DNA from: Rhodospirillales bacterium
GTDB lineage: Bacteria; Pseudomonadota; Alphaproteobacteria; Rhodospirillales; Defluviicoccaceae
DNA length: 64,000 nucleotides
Direction of reading: 5' to 3'
NCBI GenBank assembly: GCA_016793925.1
Contig: JAEULH010000087.1
Span: 1 to 64,000, forward strand
Part shown: one piece after another, positions 16,856-26,527 of the stretch
How the letters are laid out: every line of letters starts with the position of its first letter
How positions within the stretch are numbered: the stretch's first letter is position 1
Position numbers and translations under genes: made by a program
Notes under the pieces: model-generated
Databases searched by the model: none
What the model was told of the DNA's origin: nothing
Seen by the model: the letters and a program-made list of their open reading frames with translations, nothing else

Positions 16856-18046
16856 TCAGCAGTCCGCGTCGGCATTGTCGGCATCATCGCGGCGGAACGG
16901 GGAGCCGGCCGCGAGCGCGCCCATCTCGGCCTCGACCGCCGGTCGCTCGGCCTCGAGAAAGCGGGCGACGGCGCTGCGAAAGCCGGCGTTGGCGATCCAG
17001 TGGGCGCTGTAGGTTTTCACCGGGAGGTAACCGCGCTGGATCTTGTGCGCGCCCTGGGCGCCGGCCTCGACCCGGGCCAGGCCGCGATCGATGGCGTAGT
17101 CGATGGCGCGATAGTAGCAGGCCTCGAAGTGGAGACACCGGTAGTCGGCGGCGCAGCCCCAGTAGCGGCCGTACAGCGCGTCCGCACCGACGAGGTTGAG
17201 CGCGCCGCCGACGAGCCGGCCGGCGCCGGTCTCGGCTATGATCAGCACGACCTTGTCGGCCATGGCCTCGCCGAGGCGGAAAAAGAAGTCGCGGGTAAGG
17301 TAGGCGTGCGCCCATTTGCGATCGACGGTGTCGACGTAGAAGCGGTGGAACGCGTCCCAGTGGCGCGCCTCGATCGCGTCGCTCGTCAGGGTCCGGATGA
17401 CGACGTCATGGCCGGTCGCGGCGGCGCGTTCCTTGCGCAGCGCCTTGCGCTTGCGTGAGCTGAGCCGGCCGAGAAAATCGTCGAAGCAGCGATAGCCGTC
17501 GTTGCGCCAGTGAAACTGGTGGCCGATCCGCGGGAGGAAGCCGAGGTCGAGCCCAGCGAGGAGGCGGCTTTCCTCGCCGGTCAGGAAGGTCACGTGCAGC
17601 GAAGAGACGCGCAGCCGCCGGGCCAGGTCGACCATGGCCATGGCCAGGGCCCGGTCCGTGCCGGCCGGCGCGTCCGCGCGCAGCAGAAACCGGCGGCCGC
17701 TCACGGGTGTGAACGGTACCGCCGCCTGCAGCTTCGGGTAGTAGCGACCGCCCGCCTGATTGAACGCGTCGGCCCAGCCCCAGTCGAAGACATATTCTCC
17801 GTAGGAGTGGCTCTTGAGATACAGGGGCGCGCAGCCGACGGCACGGCCGTCGTCGCCGTTGACCACGAGGTGACGCGGCAGCCACCCGGTCTCGGGGCAG
17901 GCCGAGCGGGAGTCCTCCAGGGCGGCGAAAAACGCGTGGCTGAGAAAGGGATTGTCCGCGCCGGCACAGGCATCCCAGTCGGCCGCGGGGATCTCGTGGA
18001 TCGAACCCGCCACGCTCACCGTCACCGCCTTTTCGCCGTCCGGCAT
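16856..18046 (-). CDS. GNAT-fold acyltransferase, COG3146/DUF482 type
   Basis: A 396-residue cytosolic protein of the DUF482 family, related to FemAB-like peptidyl or aminoacyl transferases and common in alphaproteobacteria. Typical parts are the N-terminal AADWDACAGADNPFLSHAFF, the central YLKSHSYGEYVFDWGWADAF and the C-terminal RYWGCAADYRCLHFEACYYRAIDYAI followed by GAQGAHKIQRGY. The catalytic activity has not been settled for the family. It ends convergently 30 bases from the CoA-transferase stop. Start is the ATG at 18046 preceded by GGACAG. Confidence 0.85.
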   Translation of the reverse strand: MPDGEKAVTVSVAGSIHEIPAADWDACAGADNPFLSHAFFAALEDSRSACPETGWLPRHLVVNGDDGRAVGCAPLYLKSHSYGEYVFDWGWADAFNQAGGRYYPKLQAAVPFTPVSGRRFLLRADAPAGTDRALAMAMVDLARRLRVSSLHVTFLTGEESRLLAGLDLGFLPRIGHQFHWRNDGYRCFDDFLGRLSSRKRKALRKERAAATGHDVVIRTLTSDAIEARHWDAFHRFYVDTVDRKWAHAYLTRDFFFRLGEAMADKVVLIIAETGAGRLVGGALNLVGADALYGRYWGCAADYRCLHFEACYYRAIDYAIDRGLARVEAGAQGAHKIQRGYLPVKTYSAHWIANAGFRSAVARFLEAERPAVEAEMGALAAGSPFRRDDADNADADC

Positions 18047-18186
18047 CCGCTGTCCCTGCCCCTATCCCTGGTTGCGAGATAATGACACACATCCTCACCT
18101 GCCACGGGACAAGATGGAGAGGAAACTAGAGTTCGGCGCGCGCGACGTGTAGACTGGAGGCAACAGCGTGGCCTGCAGGGGTATTC

Positions 18187-19533
18187 ATGGCTCATCGGCT
18201 CTTTGGAACTGACGGCATTCGGGGGACGGCGAACCGCGATCCCATGACCGCGGAAGTTGCACTGCAAGTTGGTCTGGCGGTCGGAGCGCATTTTCGTCGG
18301 GGTCGTCATCGCAACCGGGTCCTGATCGGCAAGGACACACGGCTGTCCGGATACATGCTGGAATCGGCGCTGACCGCCGGATTCACGTCCATGGGGATGG
18401 ACGTGATCCTGGTCGGCCCGATGCCGACGCCGGCCGTCGCCAACCTGACCCGTTCGATGCGCTGCGACGTCGGCGTGATGTTGTCGGCCTCGCACAATCC
18501 CTTCGAAGACAATGGGATAAAGTTGTTCGGCCCGGACGGCTTCAAGCTGTCGGACAGCGTCGAAAAGGCCATCGAGGCGCGCCTGGCGAATGGCGCCGAG
18601 GGCCAACTCGCCCAACCCTGGGAACTGGGCAAGGTCAAATGGCTGACCGACGTCCAGGGCCGCTACACGGAATTCGTCAAGCACTCGTTCCCGAAGGGGG
18701 TCGTGCTGCAAGGCCTCAGGATCATCGTCGATTGCGCCAACGGGGCCTGCTACAAGGTCGCTCCGGAAGTGCTGTACGAACTCGGCGCCGACGTGATTTC
18801 GATCGGCATCGAACCCGACGGCTTCAACATCAACCGCCGCTGCGGTTCGACCTCCCCCGAGGCTCTGTGCCGCTCCGTCACCGAATATCGTGCCGATCTC
18901 GGCATCGCCCTCGACGGCGACGGGGACCGGGTGGTCATCGCCGATGAAACCGGCGCCCTCGTCGACGGCGATCAGGTCATGGCGCTGATCGCCAAGTCCT
19001 GGAACCAGTGCGGCCGGTTGCTCGGCGGCGGGCTGGTCGCCACCGTCATGTCGAACATGGGTCTGGAGCGCTACCTGGGAGGCCTCGGGCTGACGCTCGA
19101 GCGGACCAGCGTCGGCGATCGCTATGTCGTCGAGACCATGCGCGAGCGCGGCTACAACGTCGGCGGGGAGCAGTCCGGACACATCATCCTCAGCGATTAC
19201 ACGACGACCGGCGACGGGCTCATCGCCGCGCTCCAGGTGCTCGCCGTGCTGGTCGAGTCGCAGCGACGCGCCAGCGAAGTGTGCCAGATGTTCGAGCCGC
19301 TTCCTCAGCTCCTGCGCAACATTCGGATCAACGGCGAACGGCCGCTGGAGGCGGACCAGGTCAAGGAGACCATCGCCGCCAATCAGCGGCGGCTCGGGAA
19401 CAGCGGCCGGCTGTTGATCCGCAAGTCCGGCACTGAGCCGCTTATCCGGGTCATGGCCGAATGCGACGACGAGACCCTGTTGCACTCGGTCGTCGACGAT
19501 ATCTGCGGCGCGATCCAGGCGGTCGCGCATTGA
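18187..19533 (+). CDS. glmM: Phosphoglucosamine mutase
   Basis: Converts glucosamine-6-phosphate to glucosamine-1-phosphate on the way to UDP-N-acetylglucosamine for peptidoglycan and lipopolysaccharide. It has the whole fold: the RFGTDGIRG-like start ([11 protein letters not shown]), the phosphoserine loop [12 protein letters not shown] with Ser102 as phosphate carrier, the magnesium site DGDGDR (Asp243, 245, 247), the sugar loop GGEQSGH and the C-terminal phosphate-binding [14 protein letters not shown]. Length (448 aa) is normal. It is followed 30 bases later by thiD on the same strand, so the two may be co-transcribed. Confidence 0.97.
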   Translation: MAHRLFGTDGIRGTANRDPMTAEVALQVGLAVGAHFRRGRHRNRVLIGKDTRLSGYMLESALTAGFTSMGMDVILVGPMPTPAVANLTRSMRCDVGVMLSASHNPFEDNGIKLFGPDGFKLSDSVEKAIEARLANGAEGQLAQPWELGKVKWLTDVQGRYTEFVKHSFPKGVVLQGLRIIVDCANGACYKVAPEVLYELGADVISIGIEPDGFNINRRCGSTSPEALCRSVTEYRADLGIALDGDGDRVVIADETGALVDGDQVMALIAKSWNQCGRLLGGGLVATVMSNMGLERYLGGLGLTLERTSVGDRYVVETMRERGYNVGGEQSGHIILSDYTTTGDGLIAALQVLAVLVESQRRASEVCQMFEPLPQLLRNIRINGERPLEADQVKETIAANQRRLGNSGRLLIRKSGTEPLIRVMAECDDETLLHSVVDDICGAIQAVAH

Positions 19534-19563
19534 CGCGGATGGCGCCGTAGCAGCGGCAACGCC

Positions 19564-20373
19564 GTGCGCGGCCGGGTCCTCATCGTCGCCGGTTCGGACT
19601 CGGGCGGGGGCGCCGGCATCCAGGCCGACATCAAGACCGTAACGGCACTGGGCGGATACGCTGCGACCGCGATTTCGGCGCTGACGGCGCAAAACACCCT
19701 TGGCGTGAACGGCATCCATGACATCCCGGCGGACTTCGTCGCGCTGCAAATGCGGCTTGTCCTGGACGACATCGGCGCCGATTGCATCAAAATCGGCATG
19801 CTTCATCGCCCGGACGTCGTTGCCGCCGTCTGCGATGTGCTGGATGGGCTCTCGAACCGGGTCCCGGTGGTCGTCGATCCGGTGATGATCGCCAAGGGCG
19901 GCGACAGCCTGTTGACCGCCGAAGCCATGTCTGCGGTCAAGGCGCGTCTGATCCCGCTGGCGACGGTCGCGACACCCAACCTGCCGGAAGCGGCGGCCTT
20001 GGCCGGTATCGCCTCGGTCGACCCGGCGGAACTGGCGCAGGCCGTTTTGGCCCTGGGGCCGGACGCAGTGCTCGTCAAGGGCGGCCACGGCGTCGGCGCG
20101 ACGGTGGTCGACCTGCTGGTCGGCGGGCATCGGCCCGCGGTCCGCTTCGCAAGCGAGCGGATCGAGACGCCGCACACCCATGGCACCGGCTGCACCCTCG
20201 CGTCCGCCATCGCCACGGGGCTGGCGCAAGGCATGGACCTTGCCGCGGCGGTGGGACGGGCGCGGGCCTACGTGGTCGAAGCCATCCGCACGGCGCCGGG
20301 GTTCGGCCACGGGCACGGGCCGCTGAATCACGCGCATACGGTCGCGGCCTTCACGGGAGAACGCCGCAGCTAG
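19564..20373 (+). CDS. thiD: Hydroxymethylpyrimidine/phosphomethylpyrimidine kinase
   Basis: Ribokinase-fold enzyme (269 aa) that phosphorylates HMP and HMP-phosphate in thiamine synthesis. It has the opening [21 protein letters not shown], the substrate loop [13 protein letters not shown], the conserved DPVMIAKGG and [15 protein letters not shown], and the anion-hole/catalytic loop [13 protein letters not shown]. The start is a GTG at 19564, 30 bases after glmM; no ATG is available before the conserved core. No other thiamine genes are in the window. Its stop converges with a TPR gene. Confidence 0.93.
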   Translation: MRGRVLIVAGSDSGGGAGIQADIKTVTALGGYAATAISALTAQNTLGVNGIHDIPADFVALQMRLVLDDIGADCIKIGMLHRPDVVAAVCDVLDGLSNRVPVVVDPVMIAKGGDSLLTAEAMSAVKARLIPLATVATPNLPEAAALAGIASVDPAELAQAVLALGPDAVLVKGGHGVGATVVDLLVGGHRPAVRFASERIETPHTHGTGCTLASAIATGLAQGMDLAAAVGRARAYVVEAIRTAPGFGHGHGPLNHAHTVAAFTGERRS

Positions 20374-20403
20374 GCCATGCGCAGGCGCTGCGTGCTTTTC
20401 GGC

Positions 20404-21465
20404 TCAGGCCGATCGGGCGGCGACGGTCGCGCCGTCGGCGACGAGCGCCATGATCGCGGCGGCGTGGTCGCCCCTGAGCCGCGACGTCACCATCTTGCTG
20501 AACCGGCCGGAGCCGAGGGCGCCGCGCTGACGCCGCAGGATGAAAGCATCGGCGCGTCGCGGCGAGCGACCGCCGTCGAGGCGCAGGGTCGTGCTCTTCA
20601 GCGTATAGACGAGGCCCTGTTCCGGCTCGCCCATCTCGGTATAGAGCGCGCCCACGGAACTGGCCGCGCCTGCCGCCGCGTCGCGCAGGCCGCTGCTGTT
20701 GGCAAGGTGCATGGCGCGCTTGAAGCAGGTCAGCGCGGTGGCGTTGTTGCCGACCTCGGCCGCAAGCTGGCCGAGGTCGCGCAAGCTGCGCACGGTCTCG
20801 GCGCCGGCCCCGGGCATGTCCGTGACCGACTGGCCTGCCTCATAAAGCCTGGCTGCCCGATCCGCATCGCCGCGGGCGTCGGCGACCAGCGCAAGCTGAT
20901 AGTACGAGCGGGCGACGCCCGCCTGGTCGCCGCGGTCCTCGCAAAGCTCGAGGCAAGCCTCGTAACAGGTCGCGGCGTCGTCGTAGGCGCCCCGGAGAAA
21001 GAAAATATTGCCGAGCTGATGCGACGTTCGGGCCACGCCGGTTCTGTCATTGAGCGCCGTGCTGACCTCGATCGATCGGGAGTACCAGCGCGTCGCCTTC
21101 TCGAAGTCGCCCGCCGTCTGCGCAACCAGTCCGAGCTGGTAGGAGGTTCGGGCGATGCCGTGACGGTCGTCGTCGTCGTTCATCGTAGCCAGGCTGCGCT
21201 CGTACCACGCTTCGGCCGATTGATAATCGCCGCAATGGTAAGCCGCGTTGCCGAGATGGAAACGACAGTCGCTCAAACCCCCGCGGTCGTCGAGGATTTC
21301 GAACGCTTCAAGAAACAGATGGAGGAGGGCCCCGGCCCGATCAGCGTCGGCGGGGCACTCGGCGGAGACGCTGCGGCCCAGTGTCCAGACCAGATCGCGC
21401 AACCCCCTCCGCAATGGCTCATCGTCGCCTGCTGGCGCGACACAATTCTCTCTCGGCACGCGCAT
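20404..21465 (-). CDS. Tetratricopeptide-repeat protein
   Basis: A 353-residue soluble protein with six or more TPR hairpins of about 40 residues, for example DCRFHLGNAAYHCGDYQSAEAWYERSL, ARTSYQLGLVAQTAGDFEKATRWYSRS and ARTSHQLGNIFFLRGAYDDAATCYEA. There is no signal peptide. TPR proteins bind partners; nothing here identifies the partner. Unlike the TPR gene at 12-14 kb, the repeats are diverged in DNA, as in an old, stable gene. It is convergent with thiD and divergent from the SDR gene at 21639. Confidence 0.8.
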   Translation of the reverse strand: MRVPRENCVAPAGDDEPLRRGLRDLVWTLGRSVSAECPADADRAGALLHLFLEAFEILDDRGGLSDCRFHLGNAAYHCGDYQSAEAWYERSLATMNDDDDRHGIARTSYQLGLVAQTAGDFEKATRWYSRSIEVSTALNDRTGVARTSHQLGNIFFLRGAYDDAATCYEACLELCEDRGDQAGVARSYYQLALVADARGDADRAARLYEAGQSVTDMPGAGAETVRSLRDLGQLAAEVGNNATALTCFKRAMHLANSSGLRDAAAGAASSVGALYTEMGEPEQGLVYTLKSTTLRLDGGRSPRRADAFILRRQRGALGSGRFSKMVTSRLRGDHAAAIMALVADGATVAARSA

Positions 21466-21638
21466 TCTCGGGTAGCCATGGAGCAGGCTGGGATGTAGTC
21501 CACATCGGCCATGAAATGCAAGAATGCCGGAAAGGCGGTTGGTTCTGAGCGTCCTAGCCGCCTTCGGCGCCGGCCAGGGTTGGGCGCCGCCGAGCTTTCG
21601 CGCCGAGCGGCATCGAAGCAGCCATCAGGAGAACGACC

Positions 21639-22433
21639 ATGAACATCGACTTGAGCGGCAAGAGCGCCGTGGTAAGCGGTTCGACGGCGGGTATCGGCTA
21701 CGCCATCGCCCGCGGTCTGGCCAGGGCCGGTGCGGCCGTCGTGTTGAACGGCCGGACCGAGGAGAGAACCCGGGATGCAGTGGCCCGGCTGAGCCGGGAG
21801 GTCGAAGGCGCCGATGTCGAGTGCGCGCCCGCCGACCTGACCACGCCCCACGGCCTGCAAAGGCTCATGGACCAGGTCACCGATGCCGACATCCTCGTCA
21901 ACAACCTCGGGATCTTCGAGCCGAAACCCTTCCTCGATATCACCGACGCCGACTGGGAGCGGTTCTTTCAGGTCAACGTCATGAGTGGCGTCCGCCTGAG
22001 TCGCTTCTATCTTCCCGGGATGGTTCTCCGCGGCTGGGGCCGCGTTGTCTTCATTTCCAGCGAGTCCGGGGTGCAGATCCCCGCGGAGATGGTTCACTAC
22101 GGCATGACCAAGACCGCACAGCTCGCCCTCTCGCGCGGCATCGCGGAAAGCGTCGCCGGTACCGGCGTGACGGTCAACGCGGTGCTCCCCGGGCCGACGC
22201 GCTCGGAGGGGGTCGAGACCTTCATCTCGGCCATGGCGGCCGCAGAGGGGGCTTCGCGGGGAGAATACGAGGAGACATTCATCCAGACGCAGAGGCCGTC
22301 CTCGCTGATCCGGCGTCTGGCCGAGGTCGACGAAGTGGCGAACATGGTCGTCTACATCTGCTCGAAGGAGGCGTCGGCCACCACCGGCGCAGCGCTGCGC
22401 GTCGACGGCGGCGTCGTCCGGTCCATTGTCTAG
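21639..22433 (+). CDS. Short-chain dehydrogenase/reductase
   Basis: Classical SDR oxidoreductase (264 aa) using NAD(P). It has the cofactor loop SGSTAGIGYAIA, the NNLG structural motif (NNLGIF), the catalytic Ser at 141 or 143, Tyr154 and Lys158 (HYGMTK). Conserved Arg39 after the second strand favours NADPH, an inference. An AGGAG site sits 8 bases before the ATG. It overlaps the next gene, an alpha/beta hydrolase, by 8 bases, so the two should act in one pathway. The substrate is not known; 3-oxoacyl reductase-like annotation is common in this subgroup. Confidence 0.9.
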   Translation: MNIDLSGKSAVVSGSTAGIGYAIARGLARAGAAVVLNGRTEERTRDAVARLSREVEGADVECAPADLTTPHGLQRLMDQVTDADILVNNLGIFEPKPFLDITDADWERFFQVNVMSGVRLSRFYLPGMVLRGWGRVVFISSESGVQIPAEMVHYGMTKTAQLALSRGIAESVAGTGVTVNAVLPGPTRSEGVETFISAMAAAEGASRGEYEETFIQTQRPSSLIRRLAEVDEVANMVVYICSKEASATTGAALRVDGGVVRSIV

Positions 22434-23232
22434 GCCCGTCAGTACCGGCGGCTTCTTCGCCCTCGGCGACAGCCGGCTCGAGTGGCGACGCGTCCATCCG
22501 CCAGACGCGGCTGCGACGCCCGACCGCCCGACCCTGGTGCTCCTCCACGAGGGTCTGGGCTGCGTCCGGCTGTGGCGAGGCTTTCCGGAGGCGCTGGCGC
22601 GCCGCACCGGGCTCGGCGTCTTCCTCTACAGCCGCGCCGGCTATGGCCGATCGTCGCCCGCCCTCGGGCCGCTGCCCGTCGATTACCATCGCATCGAGGC
22701 CCTTGAGGTCCTGCCGGCCGTTCTCGCCGCCGCCGGCGTCGATCGGCCTGTCCTCGTCGGCCACAGCGACGGCGGCACGATTGCGCTGATCAACGCCGGC
22801 GAGGCGGAGCCGCCGGCGCTCGCCGTCGTCACGATGGCCGCGCACGTCTTCAACGAGGATGTGACGCTGGAGGGCATCGTCGCTGCGCGCGAGGCCTTCA
22901 CCGGCACGGACCTGCGCGCGCGCCTGAGCGTCTACCATGGCAACAACGTCGATGGCGCCTTCTGGGGATGGTGCGACGCCTGGCTCAGCCCGGCCTTTCG
23001 CGACTGGAACGTCGAGCTTCATCTGCCGTCCGTCACCTGTCCCGTCCTTGTCATCCAGGGAGAAGACGATCACTACGGGACCGACGCTCAGGTGAAAGCC
23101 ATAGCCGGCCAGGTTTCCGGGCCGGCCGAGATGCTCATGATCGCCGACTGCGGCCATGCGCCTCACCTTGAGCAACCCGAACGCGCCTGCGCGGCCATTG
23201 CGGCATTCCTTCGGACACACGACATCGTCTGA
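22426..23232 (+). CDS. Alpha/beta hydrolase
   Basis: Hydrolase of 268 aa with the full catalytic triad: Ser114 in GHSDGG, a candidate Asp in IQGEDDHYG and His in DCGHAPHLEQP. The oxyanion motif HEG (LLHEGLGCVRLW) replaces the usual HG-G. The most upstream usable start is a TTG at 22426 inside the end of the SDR gene; no ATG is available before the conserved start of the fold. It is translationally coupled to the SDR gene. Esterase or lactonase activity is likely; the substrate is unknown. Confidence 0.85.
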   Translation: MSRPVSTGGFFALGDSRLEWRRVHPPDAAATPDRPTLVLLHEGLGCVRLWRGFPEALARRTGLGVFLYSRAGYGRSSPALGPLPVDYHRIEALEVLPAVLAAAGVDRPVLVGHSDGGTIALINAGEAEPPALAVVTMAAHVFNEDVTLEGIVAAREAFTGTDLRARLSVYHGNNVDGAFWGWCDAWLSPAFRDWNVELHLPSVTCPVLVIQGEDDHYGTDAQVKAIAGQVSGPAEMLMIADCGHAPHLEQPERACAAIAAFLRTHDIV

Positions 23233-23348
23233 AAATGTCGAATGAAAGCCATCCCTAATATACGCTCGGCGGCGTCGCCGCCGTTGCGGCGCCACAGGTC
23301 GGCGAGGCGCGCGCGTGGGCCCGCCTGGCCTCGTTCCGTGCCGCGCAC

Positions 23349-24368
23349 ATGGAGATCGGCGTGAGCCGTGGGCGTTTCGTTGCCGCTGTCATCGTCTGCC
23401 TCGCCGCCATCGTGGCCGGCGGGGCGTACGTTTACCTGAGCGTGCCGCGCGTCGCCGTCGCCGAACCGACCCGCGGCCCGGCGGTGGAGGCGATCTATGC
23501 AACCGGCGTGGTGGAACCGGTCGTCTGGGCGAAGGTGACGCCGATGGTGCGCGGCCGCATCATGGAACTGTGCAAGTGCGAGGGCAGGGAGATCGGCAAG
23601 GGCGACGTTCTCGCCCGCCTCGACGACGCCGAGGAGCGGGCGCGGGTGAGCGAACTCGAGGCCCGCGCCGAATTCCTCGAAAGCGACATGCAACGCTACG
23701 CCCGCCTGGTCGAGCGCAATCACGTCAGCGCCCAGACCTACCAGCGCGCCGCGAGCGCCTTCGACGAAGTCCGCGCCATGATCGCGGCGGAACGCAAGCG
23801 ACTGGAGGATCTGACGATCCGCGCCCCGATCGCCGGCGTCGTCCTGCGCCGCGACGGCGAACTCGGCGAGATCGTCGACAGCGACAGCGTCCTGTTCTGG
23901 GTCGGCGAACCGAAGCCGCTGTGGATCATCGCCGAGGTCGATGAGGAGGACATCCCTCGGGTCGCCGTCGGCCAGCGCGCGCTGATCAAGGCCGACGCTT
24001 TCCCCGACGATGTGCTCACCGGCGAGGTCGAGACGATTACGCCGAAGGGCGATCCCGTGAACAAGAGCTTCCGCGTTCGCATCGCCCTGCCGGCGGAGAC
24101 GCCGCTGCTGATCGGTATGACCACGGAGATCAACATCGTCGTCGCCACCGTCGACAACGCGCTCCTCGTCCCGGCCGACTCGGTGATCGGCGGGCGGGTC
24201 TTTACGGTGGTCGAAGACCGCGTCAGGGCCCGCGCGGTCGAAACCGGGATCGTCTCGCCGACCATGGTTCAGATCGCCGCCGGGCTCGACGACGACCAGC
24301 CCATCGTCGTTTCGCCGCCGGCGGGCCTGCGCGACGGCGATCGCGTCAGGGTCGTCCCGGCTTCATGA
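23349..24368 (+). CDS. Periplasmic adaptor of a MacAB-like ABC exporter
   Basis: HlyD/MacA-type adaptor (339 aa) with one N-terminal membrane helix (FVAAVIVCLAAIVAGGAYVYL). The order is a first lipoyl half, a short helical hairpin (residues about 95-150), a second lipoyl half (ADGVVL-like AGVVLRRDGELGEIV) and a barrel. The lipoyl half carries a Cys-x-Cys (MELCKCEGREIGKGD) that is uncommon in this family. The gene precedes a permease and an ATPase on the same strand with gaps of 18 and 6 bases, so the three form one export system across the envelope. Confidence 0.88.
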   Translation: MEIGVSRGRFVAAVIVCLAAIVAGGAYVYLSVPRVAVAEPTRGPAVEAIYATGVVEPVVWAKVTPMVRGRIMELCKCEGREIGKGDVLARLDDAEERARVSELEARAEFLESDMQRYARLVERNHVSAQTYQRAASAFDEVRAMIAAERKRLEDLTIRAPIAGVVLRRDGELGEIVDSDSVLFWVGEPKPLWIIAEVDEEDIPRVAVGQRALIKADAFPDDVLTGEVETITPKGDPVNKSFRVRIALPAETPLLIGMTTEINIVVATVDNALLVPADSVIGGRVFTVVEDRVRARAVETGIVSPTMVQIAAGLDDDQPIVVSPPAGLRDGDRVRVVPAS

Positions 24369-24386
24369 GCGGGGCATGAACGCGGC

Positions 24387-25643
24387 ATGGCCTTTCCCTG
24401 GCGCCTCATTGTCGGCATCGCGTTCACCCACATCCGCGGGCGAACGCGACAGACGGCGCTGTCGATCCTCGGCGTGGCCACCGGCGTCGGCTTCGCCATC
24501 GCCATGGCGGGGCTGATGGAGGGGTCGCAGAGCGATTTCATCAGCCGGATCGTCGACTCAACCCCGCACGTGGTCGTCAAGGACGAGTTCCGCGATCCGC
24601 CGCTCCAGCCGGTGGCGCGCCGGCATGCCGGTGCCGCCATCGCCCTGCGCGGGGTCAAGCCCAAGGAAGAGTTGCGCGGCATTCGCAATCCGCGTCCCAA
24701 GCTGGCCGCTCTCGACGCCCTTCCCGGCGTCGCCGCGGCGCCGATCCTGCGCGGCCAGGTCGTCCTCAGGTATGGCGGCAAGGAGGTCGCCGCTTCGCTG
24801 ATCGGGATCGAACCGAAGCGCGAACGCCGGGTCTCGCAGGTGGAGTCGGACATGATCGCCGGCACCCTCGACAGCCTCTACGGCGCCGCGAACGGGATCA
24901 TTCTTGGCCGCAGTCTGGCGCGCAAGCTGGCCGCCGAGATGGGTTCGACCCTGTCGGTCACCTCTCCGGCCGGGGTGATGCTGAAGATGAAGGTCGTCGG
25001 CCTTGTCGACAGCGGCATCGTTTCGCTCGACGAGGGGACGAGCTACGCCCTGCTGAAAAAGGTCCAGGTCCTGCTCGAGCGGCCGAACATCGTCAACGAG
25101 ATCCGCTTGCGCCTCGACGACGTGACCGCCGCGCGCGCCATCGCCCATCGGGTCGAGACCCGGATCGGCTACAAGAGCGAGTCCTGGGAGGAGGCCAACG
25201 AAGGCATCCTCGAAACCTTCGCCATTCGCAACATCATCATCTACACGGTCGTCAGCGGCATTCTGATCGTCGCCGCCTTCGGCATCTTCAACATCGTCTC
25301 GACGATCACGTTCGAGAAGGCGCATGACATCGCCATTCTGAAATCCCTCGGCTTTCGCGAAAGCGACATCCGCGCCCTCTTCCTCTTCGAGGGGCTGCTG
25401 ATGGGCGGCGTCGGCACGCTGCTCGGCTGGGGGCTCGGCTACGCGCTGTGCCGTATCCTGGGCACGGTCCATATCCAGATCAGGCCCGGCGCCGAGGCGA
25501 TGGCGTTGCCGGTGATCTACGCGCCGGCGCACTACCTCATCGCCGCAGCGGCTGCCTTGTCTGCCGCCGCGATCGCGGGCTACCTGCCGGCGCGGCGAGC
25601 GGCGCGGCTCAACCCCGTCGACATCATCCGCGGCGCCACCTGA
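24387..25643 (+). CDS. ABC transporter permease, FtsX/MacB-like
   Basis: Inner-membrane permease (418 aa) with one N-terminal helix, a periplasmic MacB-like domain (residues about 45-260) and three C-terminal helices (IIIYTVVSGILIVAAFGIFNI, LFLFEGLLMGGVGTLLGWGLG and HYLIAAAAALSAAAIAGYLPA). The terminal PARRAARLNPVDIIRG is the classic end of FtsX/LolC/MacB permeases. The opening WRLIVGIAFTHIRGRTRQTALSILGVATG is also typical. It works with the adaptor before and the ATPase after it. The substrate is unknown; lipoprotein, peptide or toxin export are all known in the family. Confidence 0.9.
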   Translation: MAFPWRLIVGIAFTHIRGRTRQTALSILGVATGVGFAIAMAGLMEGSQSDFISRIVDSTPHVVVKDEFRDPPLQPVARRHAGAAIALRGVKPKEELRGIRNPRPKLAALDALPGVAAAPILRGQVVLRYGGKEVAASLIGIEPKRERRVSQVESDMIAGTLDSLYGAANGIILGRSLARKLAAEMGSTLSVTSPAGVMLKMKVVGLVDSGIVSLDEGTSYALLKKVQVLLERPNIVNEIRLRLDDVTAARAIAHRVETRIGYKSESWEEANEGILETFAIRNIIIYTVVSGILIVAAFGIFNIVSTITFEKAHDIAILKSLGFRESDIRALFLFEGLLMGGVGTLLGWGLGYALCRILGTVHIQIRPGAEAMALPVIYAPAHYLIAAAAALSAAAIAGYLPARRAARLNPVDIIRGAT

Positions 25644-25649
25644 GCGCCG

Positions 25650-26378
25650 ATGGGTACGCCCGCCCGCACCGTGCGCGCATCCGAGAGCACAGCCGCCGTC
25701 GTCGCCGAGGAGGTGACCCGGGTCCTCCCCGGCGCGGTGGCGACGACGCTGGTGGAAAGCGTCGACCTGGTCATCGGCGCCGGCGAGTTCGTCGCCATCA
25801 CCGGACCATCGGGTTCGGGCAAGTCGTCGCTTCTCTACCTGCTCGGCCTGCTCGATCGGCCGACAAGCGGGCGGATCCTGCTGGAGGGCCGCGACACGGG
25901 CGCTTTCGGTCGCGACGAGGCGGCCGCCTTCCGCCTGAGCCGGATCGGCTTCGTCTTCCAGTTCCATTTTCTGTTGCCCGAGTTCACCGTGATGGAAAAC
26001 GTCATGATCCCGCTGCGTCGGCTGTCGGGTCGCGCTCACGGGAGGTTGGCCGTCCGCGCCCAGGATATTCTGGAGAGCCTGGGGATCGCTGCGTTGCGCG
26101 ACCGCCGCCCGGATCAGCTTTCGGGCGGCGAGCGTCAACGCGCCGCCATCGCCCGTGCGCTTGCCAACGACCCGCCGATCGTGCTCGCCGACGAGCCGAC
26201 CGGGAACCTGGACAGCCACAACGCCGACCTCGTTTTCTCCATCCTCGGCGAGCTTGCGGCGAAGGAAGGTCGCACGGTGATCGCGGTCACCCACGACGCG
26301 GCGCTGGCGGCGCGGGCGGGCCGCCGCGTCGGTCTGGTGGACGGCCGGATCGTGGCCGACAGCGGCCCCTCGGTCTAA
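25650..26378 (+). CDS. ABC transporter ATP-binding protein (MacB/LolD type)
   Basis: Nucleotide-binding subunit (242 aa): Walker A GPSGSGKSS (residues 52-60), Q-loop in VFQFHFLLPEFTVMENVMIPL, signature LSGGERQR, Walker B IVLADEPTGNLDS and H-loop VTHD. The motif LLPEFTVMENVMIPLR is typical of the LolD/MacB branch that powers FtsX-like permeases. It follows the permease after 6 bases. A longer N-terminus than usual (about 20 residues before the first strand) is seen. It ends 150 bases before a convergent gene. Confidence 0.94.
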   Translation: MGTPARTVRASESTAAVVAEEVTRVLPGAVATTLVESVDLVIGAGEFVAITGPSGSGKSSLLYLLGLLDRPTSGRILLEGRDTGAFGRDEAAAFRLSRIGFVFQFHFLLPEFTVMENVMIPLRRLSGRAHGRLAVRAQDILESLGIAALRDRRPDQLSGGERQRAAIARALANDPPIVLADEPTGNLDSHNADLVFSILGELAAKEGRTVIAVTHDAALAARAGRRVGLVDGRIVADSGPSV

Positions 26379-26527
26379 ACGGGTCCGACGGCGAAGGACG
26401 GTGTGGGCGAAGGTCCGTTCGGGTCGCGGCGCCCCTCGCGGCGAGCGAGCCGATAACTTGTTGATTCAGCGCGTTTATCGCCATTGCGCGCGGGGCGAAG
26501 TTTGACGAAGCGATCTCCGCGCGGGGG

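Noticed and set aside
18022-20337. A 771-codon minus-strand open frame across glmM and thiD
   Set aside because: The plus-strand genes are certain; the antisense product has no domains.
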